DNA of 64,000 nt from Delphinapterus leucas. Lineage: Eukaryota; Chordata; Mammalia; Artiodactyla; Monodontidae. The translations under genes were made by a program, and so were the position numbers. Where the stretch lies: positions 8,745,322 through 8,809,321 of the forward strand of contig NW_022098050.1 of NCBI RefSeq assembly GCF_002288925.2, written 5' to 3'. Below the pieces are notes generated by a model that made no database searches, was not told the origin of the DNA, and worked only from the letters and a program-made list of their open reading frames with translations. Shown in pieces: positions 12,641-24,700 of this stretch (the first letter of the stretch is position 1; every line of letters begins with the position of its first letter).

Positions 12641-13315
12641 CACAATTGGTTCCTAAATGCCTATTTCCACTATACCTAGGGTACAAAATAATGGAATTTT
12701 ATGGCTGGAAGGGACCTTAAAATTATCTAATCCAAGGGTTACCTCGTCAAGTACCTTCTGGGATATGCAGGTAAGATAAATGGGAGAAGGTATACGACAA
12801 TAAGGAATTGGAGAGACTGGGGAAGAGTGCAGAGACCAGGTACAGTCTGAGGCGGACAGTTGCCACTCACCCCCAACTGACAGTTGACATGGGGAAATGT
12901 AGGCCCAGTTTCTATTTTTCAAGAGGAGAGAGAAATATAGACTTTTATGTTTAAACTCTTAATTTTAAAAAACATTAAACAAAAACCAAACAAAACACGA
13001 TTGCCAGCTATCAATCCATGAACTTGAAAGTAACCCAATGCCTTCACTGAGGGCAATTTAAACTCAGAAAGGTGTGTCAGAGATTGCAAAAGTAGTGGAA
13101 TATAGGGGAGGAGTCTGTATTTTGTTTAGTTGCCGGGGTGGATCAGAACAGTATTTGCGAAGTGCTAAAACCAGGCAAGTGTTTTGCTTGGTTTGTTTAC
13201 AAACAAGGAGTTCAGTTCCTAATGTTGACATTTTACGCCCCCTGTTTGGCTCATCTTGGCTTGGATTTGCCGTCATAGCAAATGAAGAGGGTACCTTTTA
13301 AATCGCCCATCTATA
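12641..13315. other. Stretch without a gene
   Basis: A short CORE-SINE-like piece begins near 12695 ('ggctggaagggaccttaaaa', 'ttatctaatccaagggtta'). The remaining sequence is not recognised. The 60-90 codon ORFs here have no family features. Confidence 0.4.
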
Positions 13316-13339
13316 TTTGGGGAAATTACCATGTTATTT

Positions 13340-13745
13340 TCTCCGTCACCCCAACATGGAAGTCAGAGCTCAATTTCCCAGGCTTCCTTGCAGTTAGAAA
13401 CATGCTGGTGACCCAGGCTCTGCCAATCGGGGAAGCTTACATGAGACCTTGACTTGGAAGGGATTAACAAGAGAAAACCAGCTAGGCGTGGCCACCTTTG
13501 GTGTCAGAGGGGTCCAGCTTTCAGTGGTAGCAAAGGACACAAGGTTGCCAAAAGTAGTGGCAGTGATGGTTGTGGTAAAATCAAGTTCTTGGCAGCAGCG
13601 CAAATGTAGCAACGAGTGTGGGTGGTGCAGTAGGAACAGAGGCCATTTTCTCATCAGACAAGTTCTACAGCCCAGTTCTGGGCACTGTTCCTAGAACTGA
13701 GCCTCAAGCTTGTTGCTCCAGCCCTTCCAAAGATACTGTGAACCA
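13340..13745 (+). mobile_element. Old interspersed repeat, family unresolved
   Basis: 'caatttcccaggcttccttg', 'ctgccaatcggggaagctta' and a TG-rich body resemble old LTR-type repeats ('cccttgcagctaggtgtggcc' type). Class not determined. Confidence 0.4.
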
Positions 13746-13749
13746 CCCA

Positions 13750-14570
13750 GGATCCTTTTTAAAAATTCCTTTTCTGCTTAACTAGCCAGAGAGGATTCTG
13801 CTTTTTAAAAACTAAGCCCTCACCAGTACACACAACACCATCAGGCAGTGACAGAATCAAATCAAAGATCTCGGTCTCTTTGATTCCCAGGCCAGCATTT
13901 TTTCTATGACATCACATTTATTTATATTTAATGCTTTTAGGAAGGTTCAAAATGCTGTTTTCAAAAATGTATGCTGAGGCTCGTATCTCAAAGATATGGT
14001 ATGGACACTGTCAAAGTGTCTATTTGGTTCAAGATGAGAGTACATGTTTGAGTGCTTTTGGAATTTGTCTTGGTTTTTCCTTCTGTTCATATAGATTCAT
14101 AGGCTAGTGGCTTCCTTAAAAGATGTTAGTTAGGCTTACAATAAAAACACCAATGTACACAGAGTTGTTCAAAAAAAGATAGAGCAAAACCACATAAAAG
14201 GAGAGATAACTGTCTGAGATTAATCAGGATGAGATCATTACAATTTTCTAAGCACTAAATTTATAATCTTCTTCCTTGAAGTAAAGGACAGTAACGGGGT
14301 GGATTATATTAATGTTTCCCAACCTTGGTCCACCAACGGTGATGTTTATTTTCCACCTTCATGGCCTCCAAGTTTTTAAAGGGCTTCTTCCAACCTCATT
14401 TATTAAAGAATGCTTTCAATGACCTCATCAAGAGTAAATACAGAACTTACTGAAATATCGAAAACAGGACATAGATTCCTACTACTATTTTCGGTGACTA
14501 TTTCAAACTATTCCAACTATTGGGATAAAGGGTTTTCATTTTCTAGTGTCCGCCATGCACTACAGTGTGC
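13750..14570. other. Stretch without a gene
   Basis: Intronic sequence, nothing recognised on either strand. An ORF at 14410-14715 runs into a MIR and is not supported as coding. Confidence 0.4.
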
Positions 14571-14574
14571 TACA

Positions 14575-14775
14575 ATAAGAACTTTACATACGTCATCAGA
14601 TTTATTCATCACAACAGCTCTATGCAGTAGGTATTATTACCATCCCCATTTTGTAGGTGAAAACATTGCTCAGCAACTTACTCAAGGCCACCAAGTTGAC
14701 AAATGGCAGAGCTGAGATTTGGATGCAAGCCTACAAGTCTAAAATTGAATCTGTTTACTACATTATACTACCTCT
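14575..14775 (-). mobile_element. MIR SINE
   Basis: Reverse-complement MIR: 'ttcatcacaacagctctatg', 'ggtattattaccatcccca', 'ttttgtaggtgaaaacattg', 'caaggccaccaagttgacaa' and 'atggcagagctgagatttgg'. Confidence 0.8.
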
Positions 14776-16130
14776 CTCAGGAAGAATTTTAAGTTTACAA
14801 GAACGAAAATTTCCTCGAGGCTGTAAATCTTGGAATTTATTACATCGATGCTCACAGGAAATCTCCTGATCCCACAGTTGATAATGGGGGACTGAGGAAG
14901 AATGGTGTAATAATTCACTACATTCACTGAGGCCTGAGACACGGGGTGCTGGAGGTATCTAGGAAAGACTCCAGGGTGAACTGGGCATGTGCCCTGCCCT
15001 TGGAAAAGAGGTGAGCACTGAGCACACAGAAAACCAAAATACATGCAGGCTACATGGGGCGGGTGTCACCTCTGATGGAGAGATCAAGGCTCGGGGAGGT
15101 GGCCGGAGGGAGGGGCTGGCCACGTCTTCCCTGGCACAGGGCCCTCGCTGCTGCTGTTGCCTAGGGTTCTGAGTCCAGGGCCCCCATCAGGAAGCCTCAC
15201 CCTGCCCATGTTCCCAACTGCACGAAACACTAGCCCTGCCAAGCCTAGTCCCTGCCTGGCTCCCTGCTGAAACCTGCCCGTCAGGTATCGAGGCTCTGAG
15301 AAAGGCTCTCTGCACTTTCTTCGATAACAATCCATGGCTGTCACAGGCCAATCTGACAGACCATGAAAAAAGTGTCCCAGAGAAATAGGTCCAGCCTAGA
15401 GGCAGAGCCAGCTAGCCCCACAAGGCAGAAGAGAAACACTCCCTCCCCAAACTGCCCTCTGTTTCCACCTGCCCCTGCATTCCTTCAGGTCAATTTTGAG
15501 GCAAATATCTCAGGAAGGCCCACAAGTTAATCCAGTAATCCATTATCAACCATGGTACCTTATGCAGAGATAGTTTATTAGCTCCTGTCCGCAAGGTTTC
15601 CCTGAGAAGCGGTGCAAATCTCTGAGAAGAAAGAAAATGCCCGGGGCTTGGACTGCTGCCCAAAGCAGCAAGCTTGAGCTCTGAGGCGCCAGGTACATAC
15701 TGAGAGGGCCAGGTATGTAAGCAGGGGAGAAAATGAGGGCCACAGAGGTGAAGCCCAGAGGCCTACACTGCAGTCCTGCCTCTGCCTGCCCACTCTACTA
15801 CTTCGATGCACAAATTTGAAAAGGGAACATTTTACAAGTGTATTCATAAACCTACAGAATGTTTCAGAAGATAGGGTAAAGACAAGGTAGACCCTGGCCC
15901 AGGCCCTGGGGACAAGTATGGTGGCCTTTACCAAGACAGGGTCCCCGGCTACAACTTTATGGGAGAAGAAAAAGAGGTCAATTTAGGGAAAGTTATTTGG
16001 GGATGCCTTAGGGACATCCAAAGGGGAGATGTCTCGGAGGCATTCGTACTTCCAGATTTATAATTCAGGAAAACGGTCTGAGCATGAGGAACTAAATGGA
16101 GAACTCAGCCTTTAGCTGACAGCCAAAGCA
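14776..16130. other. Relatively GC-rich stretch without a gene
   Basis: 14940-15450 is the most GC-rich non-repeat part of the left side, with a few CpGs near 15057-15125. ORFs of 61-118 codons run on both strands, as expected from reduced stop frequency. No conserved motif, splice-bounded ORF or CpG island of promoter size is seen. Confidence 0.4.
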
Positions 16131-16134
16131 GTGG

Positions 16135-17135
16135 GGGCTGGATAAAATGCAGCCACTCAACAAATATTCACACCCAGGCACTGTGAAAAGTGATAAACTT
16201 AAAGCAAAAAACAAGAAAGAGAAGGTCCTTGCCCTCAAAGAGGTTACGTTCTGGTGAGAGGAGCCAGAATATACACTCATACATACGTACAGAAATAAAA
16301 GAAAAATATTAGCTAGTAAAAGCTCCAAGCACAGAATTAAATTAGGATGTGGTGTGATAACAACTGACTATGTACTTTCTTTGCCTTTGCCCAGGAAAGA
16401 ACGTGAAGAGCAAAAAAGAGGGCTGAAGACCATGAACTAGGGACCCACAGATGGCGCAGTGCCCGACACCAAGCATATCACACGGACCAGGACCTCTTGA
16501 CGCCTCTTCTGCACTCTCATCTGGAGACAGAACCCCCAAGAATAATCCTAGCATCTCATTATTCCGTTCAGGAACTGTGATATGTAGTGAGCCCAGCACG
16601 AGGTGCCAGGTTTAGGGCAGTGAACAGGGCTGTCGAGGACCCTGCTCCTCAGAAAGCTCACATTCTAATAGGAGAAGACACACCCAGGCACACACACACT
16701 TAAATAAACTTAACTGCAAGTTGTGCTAAGTGCTATGAAAAATATAAACAAGGGGCTAAGAAAAACAGTGAGTGATCTACTTTAGGTAGACTAGAAAGAA
16801 ATCCCCTAGGAGGAAGCAGCATTTACAATGAGTCCCAGGGTTTGCCGCGAAAAGGATGGTGGTGTGGACGTTCTGAGCAGAGAGAACTGCGTGTGCATAG
16901 GCTTGGAGGAGGGAAAGAGCTTGACGTGTTTGAGAAAGCAAGTGACTGACGGTCAGCAAGGCCAGAGGACAGAGCTGGAGGAAAAGAAGTGATGACACTG
17001 GAAATAGAGTTGCATCGCTCAAGGCCCTGCCGGCTGCAATAAAACGTTTGGATCTTATTGGAAGCCACTGAAGGGTTTTTCAAACCAGGTACAGCCTGAT
17101 CTGATTTCTGTCTTAAGGAATTTCTGGCCAGGGGA
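16135..17135 (+). mobile_element. Ancient mammal-wide repeat fragments, family unassigned
   Basis: Three pieces follow a recognisable order. They are 'caccaggcactg' with 'ccttgccctcaaagaggtta' (16150-16260), 'gaaagctcacattctaatag' with 'gtgctaagtgctatgaaaa' (16590-16745), and 'ggatcttattggaagccact' with 'gaagggtttttcaaaccagg' (17050-17095). All are common dispersed-repeat phrases in mammals. I cannot give the family name. Confidence 0.5.
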
Positions 17136-18667
17136 GGGCCTAAATATTGGGAGCTAGTTCTTTCTGATCATCTTTCTGAGCCTTGAGGTCACCCTGCAAT
17201 CACACAGTGTGGCCAACCTTTATTCCGCCCACAATTAGGGTCAGGCCGCAGAGCAACTTTTCCTCCTTGGATCTCCTGCCTGGCCTAAGTGCTTCCCCCA
17301 AAGCCCCATAAACTTACTAAAGTGTTTCCAATAGACACTGCTAGAGTACTAGGAGAATGGACGCTTTTGTAAAAGAACACAAAATAATAAAACGAAACCA
17401 CTCCCTCATTTCTGATGGAAATTCGCTTTCCCCTCCACTGCTTTCCATTAGTCCATGGCCTGAGCAATTGTCTCTGCTCTTTACCCTGTCTCCATTTATT
17501 TTCCAAGAGGCCATGAACACGTGTACTGCTATGAACAATAACAAAGAACTATAAATTCTTATTGATCCCAGAAGCTCGGGAATTCTAAACAATAAAAATA
17601 TGTCCTCTGACTGCTGCTCTCAAAAGAATATTTTGGAGGCACAGAAGAGGTTTGTTGAAATAACAAATGAGCTTTGGGGACACTCTGGGCCAAATGGAGG
17701 GCTCGGGTCACCAGGTATTGATGCAACAGGCAACTTCAGACACAAAGTTAGAAAGACCTCCCTGCCACCCTCTCCTGGGCTCACGTCTTCATTTCTCAGC
17801 CACATCTTGACTGTATCAAGCTGAGTTTCCTATATAGCTTTCAGCCACTATTGTTTTTAGGAGCCAGCATTCTCAGCCTAAAGAGAAAGTCCCCTTTGTC
17901 CTCCATCTGTGATTTAATTTACATTCTCCTGAACGCTCCATTCACTTTGTTTTCAGGCTAAGAAGTCTCACAATTGTACCAGACCCTGAATTTGAATTTC
18001 CCTGTGTTTCTGCTGTTTGGAAATTTGCCTAGGTCAGTCACTGGACAGTCCTAGAATTCAGCTTAACCTTAGAGAAAATCTTTATTGTTCATGATTTCTT
18101 ATAATACTTCTAACCTCTGTCATATATTTTCCCCTTGATTTCTACATTTTTGTGTCTTTCAAAATACATACGTGTGTGAGCACACATACACACAGATGCA
18201 TACATAGCACCTTTCCTCTGATAATTGCCGAAGTTTCCACTATCTTTTCCAACTGGATCGCATTCCTAAGGAGATGTCCCTCCTAGATTCCTCAGATTTC
18301 AGAGGGGTGCTCTTAGCTGCACTGTTTTCAGCCTTTCTCATTCAGATGCAGCCTTCCTGGCATTCCCCTGATCCTTCAATGCCCTGCATGATTCACAAGA
18401 CAATGTGCCCAACTGACTTACTATGCCTTTGCCTCTCTGTTCTCCCCTAGGAACTTCTTTTATATGCAAATGCATAAAATTTACTAGAAATGGGCAAAAC
18501 TTGACCACAAAGTAATACGAATGTAAAGAAATACCAATTCCTAGTAAAAAACAAAAAAGTAGGTAGGGAATTAATGAAGAAAGAAACACTAGGGAAGAAA
18601 TTGTTCTTTCTGTTCTTTGGACAATCTTGAGGAGAAAACAGATTACTGCTAGCAGAATATGGCTTAC
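17136..18667. other. Intronic stretch without a gene
   Basis: Nothing recognised apart from a short alternating purine-pyrimidine (CA/TG) tract near 18165-18200. No EFHC2 exon downstream of exon 11 was found here. Confidence 0.45.
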
Positions 18668-18798
18668 CTGAGTGTATTATAAGCCACCATCTTCGTGTGC
18701 ATGCAATCAGCAGCTGTAAACACCTGCTTGAGCTCTCTGGATTGTGATTCTTCTTGTTTCGTCTTTTGTAGGGCAAGTTCAATGTTGCTCATAAGAAA
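18668..18798 (-). CDS. EFHC2: EFHC2 exon 11 (start of the EF-hand region)
   Basis: Acceptor CCTTTCCAG and donor CTCAG|GTAAGC flank 131 nt (phase 0 to 2). The protein reads [20 protein letters not shown], then [19 protein letters not shown] and YNTL. ALQK, KQEE and SRELKQVF are characteristic of EFHC2 between the third DM10 domain and the EF hands; the segment has the charged, helical look of an EF-hand entering helix. The frame is open. The next exon, expected to encode the EF-hand loops, was not found between 1 and 18667, so the gene probably continues beyond the left edge of the window. Confidence 0.93.
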
Positions 18799-21700
18799 CT
18801 GGAAAGGAGAAGAGAAAGGTATTTAAGATAGGGAGTCCAATCTTCCTGGTGGCCAGCAAAGAGACTTCATACTGTGAACCTTGACTTAGCTGGCTATGTC
18901 TTTCCATAGAGACCAACACAGAGAAGACATGACAAGATTTCTTCAGCTATGGCTCTAGGACAAGAAGTGACATTAGTACAGGGCCAGATCTGAGAGAAAT
19001 GCACTTAAGGGACAGTGGGCCACAGGAATCAGAAAAGAACCACTACTCCGACCTCAGCCTCCTCCCTTTAACCCTTGGACATTGACCCAACGTGTTGGGA
19101 GACCCTAATGGAGAGCATGGGGATTCAAAATTAAATAAATGGACCCTCATCTTCCCCAGATCTTTAAGAGTGCGCCCCCAGAACTGTCAGCCACCAGGTG
19201 ATACACGCACTGCAGTCCCCTTACACTCACTCTCCAGGCAGGCTCCAGTTCCTGTCTCCTACACTGTGATTTGGCTTCTGACTCTGTAAGAATACTTCTT
19301 ATTCAGTCCACTAAAGCATAAGCTTGTAAATAACTACAGCAAAGAGCTAGAAAAGGGGAAGACTAAATACAAAAAGAAAAACATTGATGGTAACTTAGAA
19401 TAAAGTTCATCTCTGCCCCGGGAAGGGGGAGGCATTCCCTCCCTTTTTTGCATTTCCTTTAATCTGTTTCCATGATAGGATCTATTAGCTCTTTTGAAAA
19501 GACTCCTCGGACTGATATTAATCTTTCTCTGCTTAGAATGTCTTTGTTAAGGGTAGTTTTAAGATAATGCAGTTTTCACTTGGGATGCTGATACTAGATA
19601 ATGTCCTACACTGCTTTTATCTTTCTGAAAGGAGAATAGCCCTTTATGTCTCATATATATATGAGATATATATGTGTGTGTGTGTATTCATGGTATATAT
19701 TTTTTATATTAAAGTACAGGTTTGCACTGTGTTTGAAAATGGAGCTCTAGTTACAATAGCTATTGTAAATTGTACACCGACTGAGCTTGCTATGGGGCAC
19801 ACAGAGCTAAGCACTTAAAACATTTTCGCATCCGATCTTCATAGTAACTCTCTGAAATAGGCACTGTTGGTACTCCCATTTTACAGATGTGGAAAACAAA
19901 GCTCAGGGAAGATACACGTCTAAGGCCCCTCAGCTTTTAAGGAGTCAGGCTTCCTAGCCAAGCCTGCTGGTCTCCAGGAATCTAACTGCCCTATTATTGA
20001 GCATCTCACCTGACTTCAGTGCTTTTGAAGAGCTACCGGCTCTTGGTGTCACGCTAACCCAAGTTCCTAACGCTGCAAATGAAGAGATGGCGTGGCAGCC
20101 CCAGAGGGTGCTGCCCAGGCCTGCCCTCAAGAGGGACCACGCAGAGAAGAGCACTGTTAGCGGACAGCGGACAGCCCCCAGCTGCTGCACCTTCGTGATC
20201 ACTGCAGCGCTGCAGCTTTCAGAGACCCCACGGAGGCCACACTCTCCCCAGACTCTTACCATCCAGTGACTGAGCAGGAAGGAGGCACCAGAGCTGGGCC
20301 ATTCCTGCCTGACATGGGATTTCTCCGATAGCTAGTTTGCTCCAGTGCTCCCCATTGGCCTGGTGCAGACTTTCTCAGAGCTATGCTGTGTCTGAGGCTC
20401 TTCCCACCCCATCCTCCTTCCTTCCCTGTCCTTTCTCAGGGATCAGACCGACATCCCAGTCTCCCCACCTACTCCTGTTCCCTCCCCCTTTATCCTTCAT
20501 ACGCATTTCCCCCAAGACATCTCTCACATGTCCAAGTCTGCCTTGGTATCTGCTTCTCAGAGGACCCAAACTGATCCGGGTAACGTGCTATACACAGTTG
20601 ACACTGATCTTAGCAACTTACCCCGAGCATTTTACATATAAATGAAACGGAATTGGTACTATATCTATATAAATGGCACATAAATATTATTATTTTCAGG
20701 CAGACTTTTTAAATACATCATTTCTAGATAGATTCTTCAATAGTAGGCAATGGTTCTGAAATATACGTGTTTGCACACCGGACTAGTCCACACTTAAAAA
20801 TCAAGATTTTGTCAACATGTTATTTTTACTGAACGGCACTGCCATAATGGAACTTTTAGTGATAGTACCCACGTGCCATACTATTGCAAATGAAAAAACT
20901 CTTGGCGCTCACTGTTGCCAATTTGTCCTTGGAGTCCCATTTAGGCCTCAGGTGGCTCCTGTTATGGGAAGCTGCAATCCCAGCAACTATCAGGTTCCCT
21001 TGGGGTTTCTGTTTGTTTAGGTCTTGGCCTTCTCTGCAGGCCTGTGCCAATTAACTGGGACAGCACAGTGTGTGGCACCAGATTGTCTTCCTTTCTGATC
21101 ATTGCTGAATTTTTTTCTGAAAACATTGTTAACGTCAGCAGAAAACCCAGGAAACTTGATTCAACCTTGGGCCTGCCTCCTGCCTGTGCCTGGCATCCAT
21201 GATGCTGGGCAGTGGAAAACCCAGCATATAAACAGAGGAGACCAGGCCCTGGCCTCTGTGACGGGACCTGTGGCCAAGTCGTGCAGATCCATTATTCATG
21301 CCCACATGTGTGAAAGCACAATGTAAAACTGGTGGCAAGATGAAGAAGAAAAGGCCTGGAGTAAGAAAAACACAGACTGCAGAGTGCTGAGAGGTGAGTC
21401 AAGAATTATACCAAGTGAGTTCACCTTATCTGAATTCCTCTCCATGTAGTTTAAGGTATACACATCAGCACTGACCAAAAGAAATAGGTAGCCATTCACG
21501 TTCACTTTGGCTCCAACATACAGCTCCTCAGCCTTGATATATTCTGAGAGTTTACTTTTAAAGACTTCTTGTCCAGGCTTCTTAACACGAATTCTTTTTA
21601 AGAACATCCCACCAGTATTCCCTATAGAAAAAGAGAAAAAAAGTTAATGAGTAGGTCTTGTTCTTAAAAGAACCATACAGGGCTTCCCTGGTGGCGCAGT

Positions 21701-24700
21701 GGTTAACAATCCGCCTGCCAATGCAGGGGACACGGGTTCGAGCCCTGGTCTGGGAAGATCCCACATGCCATGGAGCAACTAAGCCCGTGCGCCACAACTA
21801 CTGAGCCTGCGCTCTAGAGCCCGCGAGCCACAACGACTGAGCCCGTGTGCCACAACTACTGAAGCCCGCACGCCTAGAGCCCGTGCTCTGCAACAAGAGA
21901 AGCCACAGCAATGAGAAGCCTGTGCATCACAACGAAGAGTAGCCCCTGCTTGCTGCAACCAGAGAAAACCCCACGTGCAGCAAGGAAGACCCAACGCAGC
22001 CAAAAATCAAACAAATTAAATAAATGACTTAAAAAAAAAAAAAGAACAGTACAACTTGCCTTTAGAGTTACTTCATGCTCAAACACAGACCATACAACTT
22101 AGCTGTGAACTTGTGAACTCATACTGCGTATGGTACTTAAGGGAAGAATGAGGCAGTGGGTGAAGAAATGAGACTTCCTAGATGAGTGTGTAAAGAAGAA
22201 AAGTGGCATGGCATTCCAGCCTTTTCTTTTCTCGCCCCACTCCCTTCCCAGTCCAAACACTTAAATAAACACTTAGCGAGGACTTGCTATATGCCCAGCA
22301 GCATCCTGGAAACTGGGACATCAGGACCATCTTTAGAGCCTGCCTGAACAGTACCAGGTAGAAAATTTCTCACCTGAGCTTATCTCCACCTATTTGTCCT
22401 TATACTTCTGCTGACATACAGATGAAATGTAAGATGCACTATTTCCGGAAAGGAGCTTACTTAATTATTTGAAGATTAACTACGGGAGTCCCCTGAACTC
22501 TTTTTTTCTACAGGCAAAATATCTTTGCTTCTTTTAGCGATGCCTCATTTTTCTTACTTTCCAGAATTCTCACCATTTCCTCTGCTCTTTTCTGGGTATT
22601 ATTTGGTTTTTGAGCTCTTGGAAAGCAGTGAGCAGAGTTGAATGTGGGACTCCATTACCTTCTAACCGAAAATGAACTGAAATCTTCAAAGCTGAGACCA
22701 GATGAGCTTTGGGGATCAGCTTCATCACACTCCTACCACTTGCAGAAACCAGGGGTGGTGGAAAGACATAGCCTTTGCAGCCAAACAGAGCTGGAGTCCC
22801 TCCTGGCTCTGTCACTTGCTTGCTGGATGATCTTTAGGAGTCATTTAACCTCTCTGAACCCCTCTGAATTCTCATTGGTAAATGGGAATAATATTTGTGG
22901 GGGGCCATGAAAATGTACTTCTCAGATTGCCTGCTGTGGGGAACAAAGTTGACAGAAGGCTCCAACTGCTATGTTCTGAAATCCATCCCCAGATTTGTGC
23001 CGAGGTCACGCTTCCCAGAGGCTGCTGCCAACACATGACTGAGCAAGGCAGGGATACTAAGGCAGGCCCATTCCTGCAAGATGGGAGCTCCTCCGACTGG
23101 TGACTTTGGCCCCAGGACTCCCAGTCAGCCTTGGCAAAACTTTCTCAGAGTTTCACTGCAGTCACCATTCCCTTTTCACCTTCCCCTTTTTCCCTTTCCT
23201 CTGTCCTTCACAGGAGTCAGACGTGCCCTGCAGTCTGACGGCTCTCCTGGCCTCTTCTGGCTCCTGCCACATTTTCTCTCACCAGCATTTCCCCTAATAA
23301 ATCTCTTGTACATTTAATCTCATCTTGGGGTTTTGCCTCTTGGAGGACCTGAACTAACACAAAACGTAACCTCATAAAGGTCTTCTAAGTATAATAGTAG
23401 GTGCTCAATCAGGACTGCTATTATTACCAGCAAGCTTATAGTTGACTGCCGTCACCCTTTCTGTTTTATGAATGCTGCAATTGGTTTGGCCATATCGTCC
23501 CCATTCTAGATGTAGAGAGTTGATTTTTTGACCTTCAAGAGCATGACTTTATATTCATCCCTATTTGATTTCATATTCTAAGATTTGATTCATTATTCAA
23601 ATCACCGTGGACCCTGACTTAGTTATACAAATTATTCATTATTCATTGGTGTGCTGAGTGGCTCATACCAGCTCATAAGGGCTGGTTGTTAAATTTTCAA
23701 GGGATTTTGCAAGCCAGTTGTTAAAACTGTTGGTTGCTTGAAATTGGCCATGGTTTGGGTACTTGCCTCATGGAAATTGACAAACAGTACAAAATAGAGC
23801 TTTTAAAATTTTTTCAGAGAGCCGGTTAACCAGCACACCATTGATTATTCTTCTCAAACGTGTGTCTTTGGCACAGATAAAAATGTTGAACGTGTTGGGA
23901 CAAAGAAGAGAGCCCTACAGTTCCATAATTTGTTAAGTCAAAATCAATGGCTCTCTTCAGCAATGGCCACCCTATCAGTCTACTGCAGAGAGGCACTCCG
24001 TGGGCCCTGCAGCTGGAACCTTGGCAGCAGCCTCAACAGCCGGAGGGAAATAGACTCTGAAGATTAAATTTGTTAATCTGGGATTCTTGTCCTAGGGCTA
24101 GACAAAAATTTCGTACGTGGTACTATCAAGAATACAGAGTTCTTCTTGTCTTGCTAGCTGTGCATGGAACTGGTGGTAGCCAGACCATGATTTTGAAGCC
24201 ACAGAGGTGCCTCAGAGGCCACGGAGGAAGTAGGGAGAGTGTCCAAAAGGAGATGTCCCAAGTCCCCCAGTCCTGAGCCAACCAAAACTGTTCCTCTTTT
24301 ATCATTTTATATGTCTGAGTTCGCATTTAAGAGATCTTTGTAAAATGAACGTTAGTGGTTAAAAAAAAAAAAGAAAGCCACTCTCTTAGATCATCTAGGC
24401 TATAAAAATCAGACCACAGTCCCTTTCAACATGAAGAGACAGTTAATTATTCTGAGGAAACTGCCACGAGACTTATGTCTCTTACCTGAATTCCTCTCCA
24501 TAGGTTCAAACACTGAAATTGTGTCATCACCGAGAAAATATGAAATAGCAAACGTCCCTTCCACATCGGCACATTTGTGTGTGATTAGTTTTGCAAAAAA
24601 AACGGAGTGTATTGCTTATGTTGCTGTAGCTAAATGGAAGAAAAACGAGGGTTATAGCATTATACAAGTAATCTTCCACATATTATGCGTGCAAAAAAAC

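Noticed and set aside
14987..15344. CpG island or promoter
   Set aside because: The region is only moderately GC-rich with few CpGs and no transcript evidence in sequence.
1..18667. Expected EF-hand exons of EFHC2 downstream of exon 11
   Set aside because: No minus-strand segment resembling the EF-hand part with correct splice borders was found; they probably lie outside the window.
24486..24629. Rescue of exon 9 frame by the alternative acceptor CTACAG six bases downstream, or by skipping the exon
   Set aside because: A six-base shift keeps the same frame, and joining exon 8 to exon 10 directly runs into a stop, so neither restores the protein.
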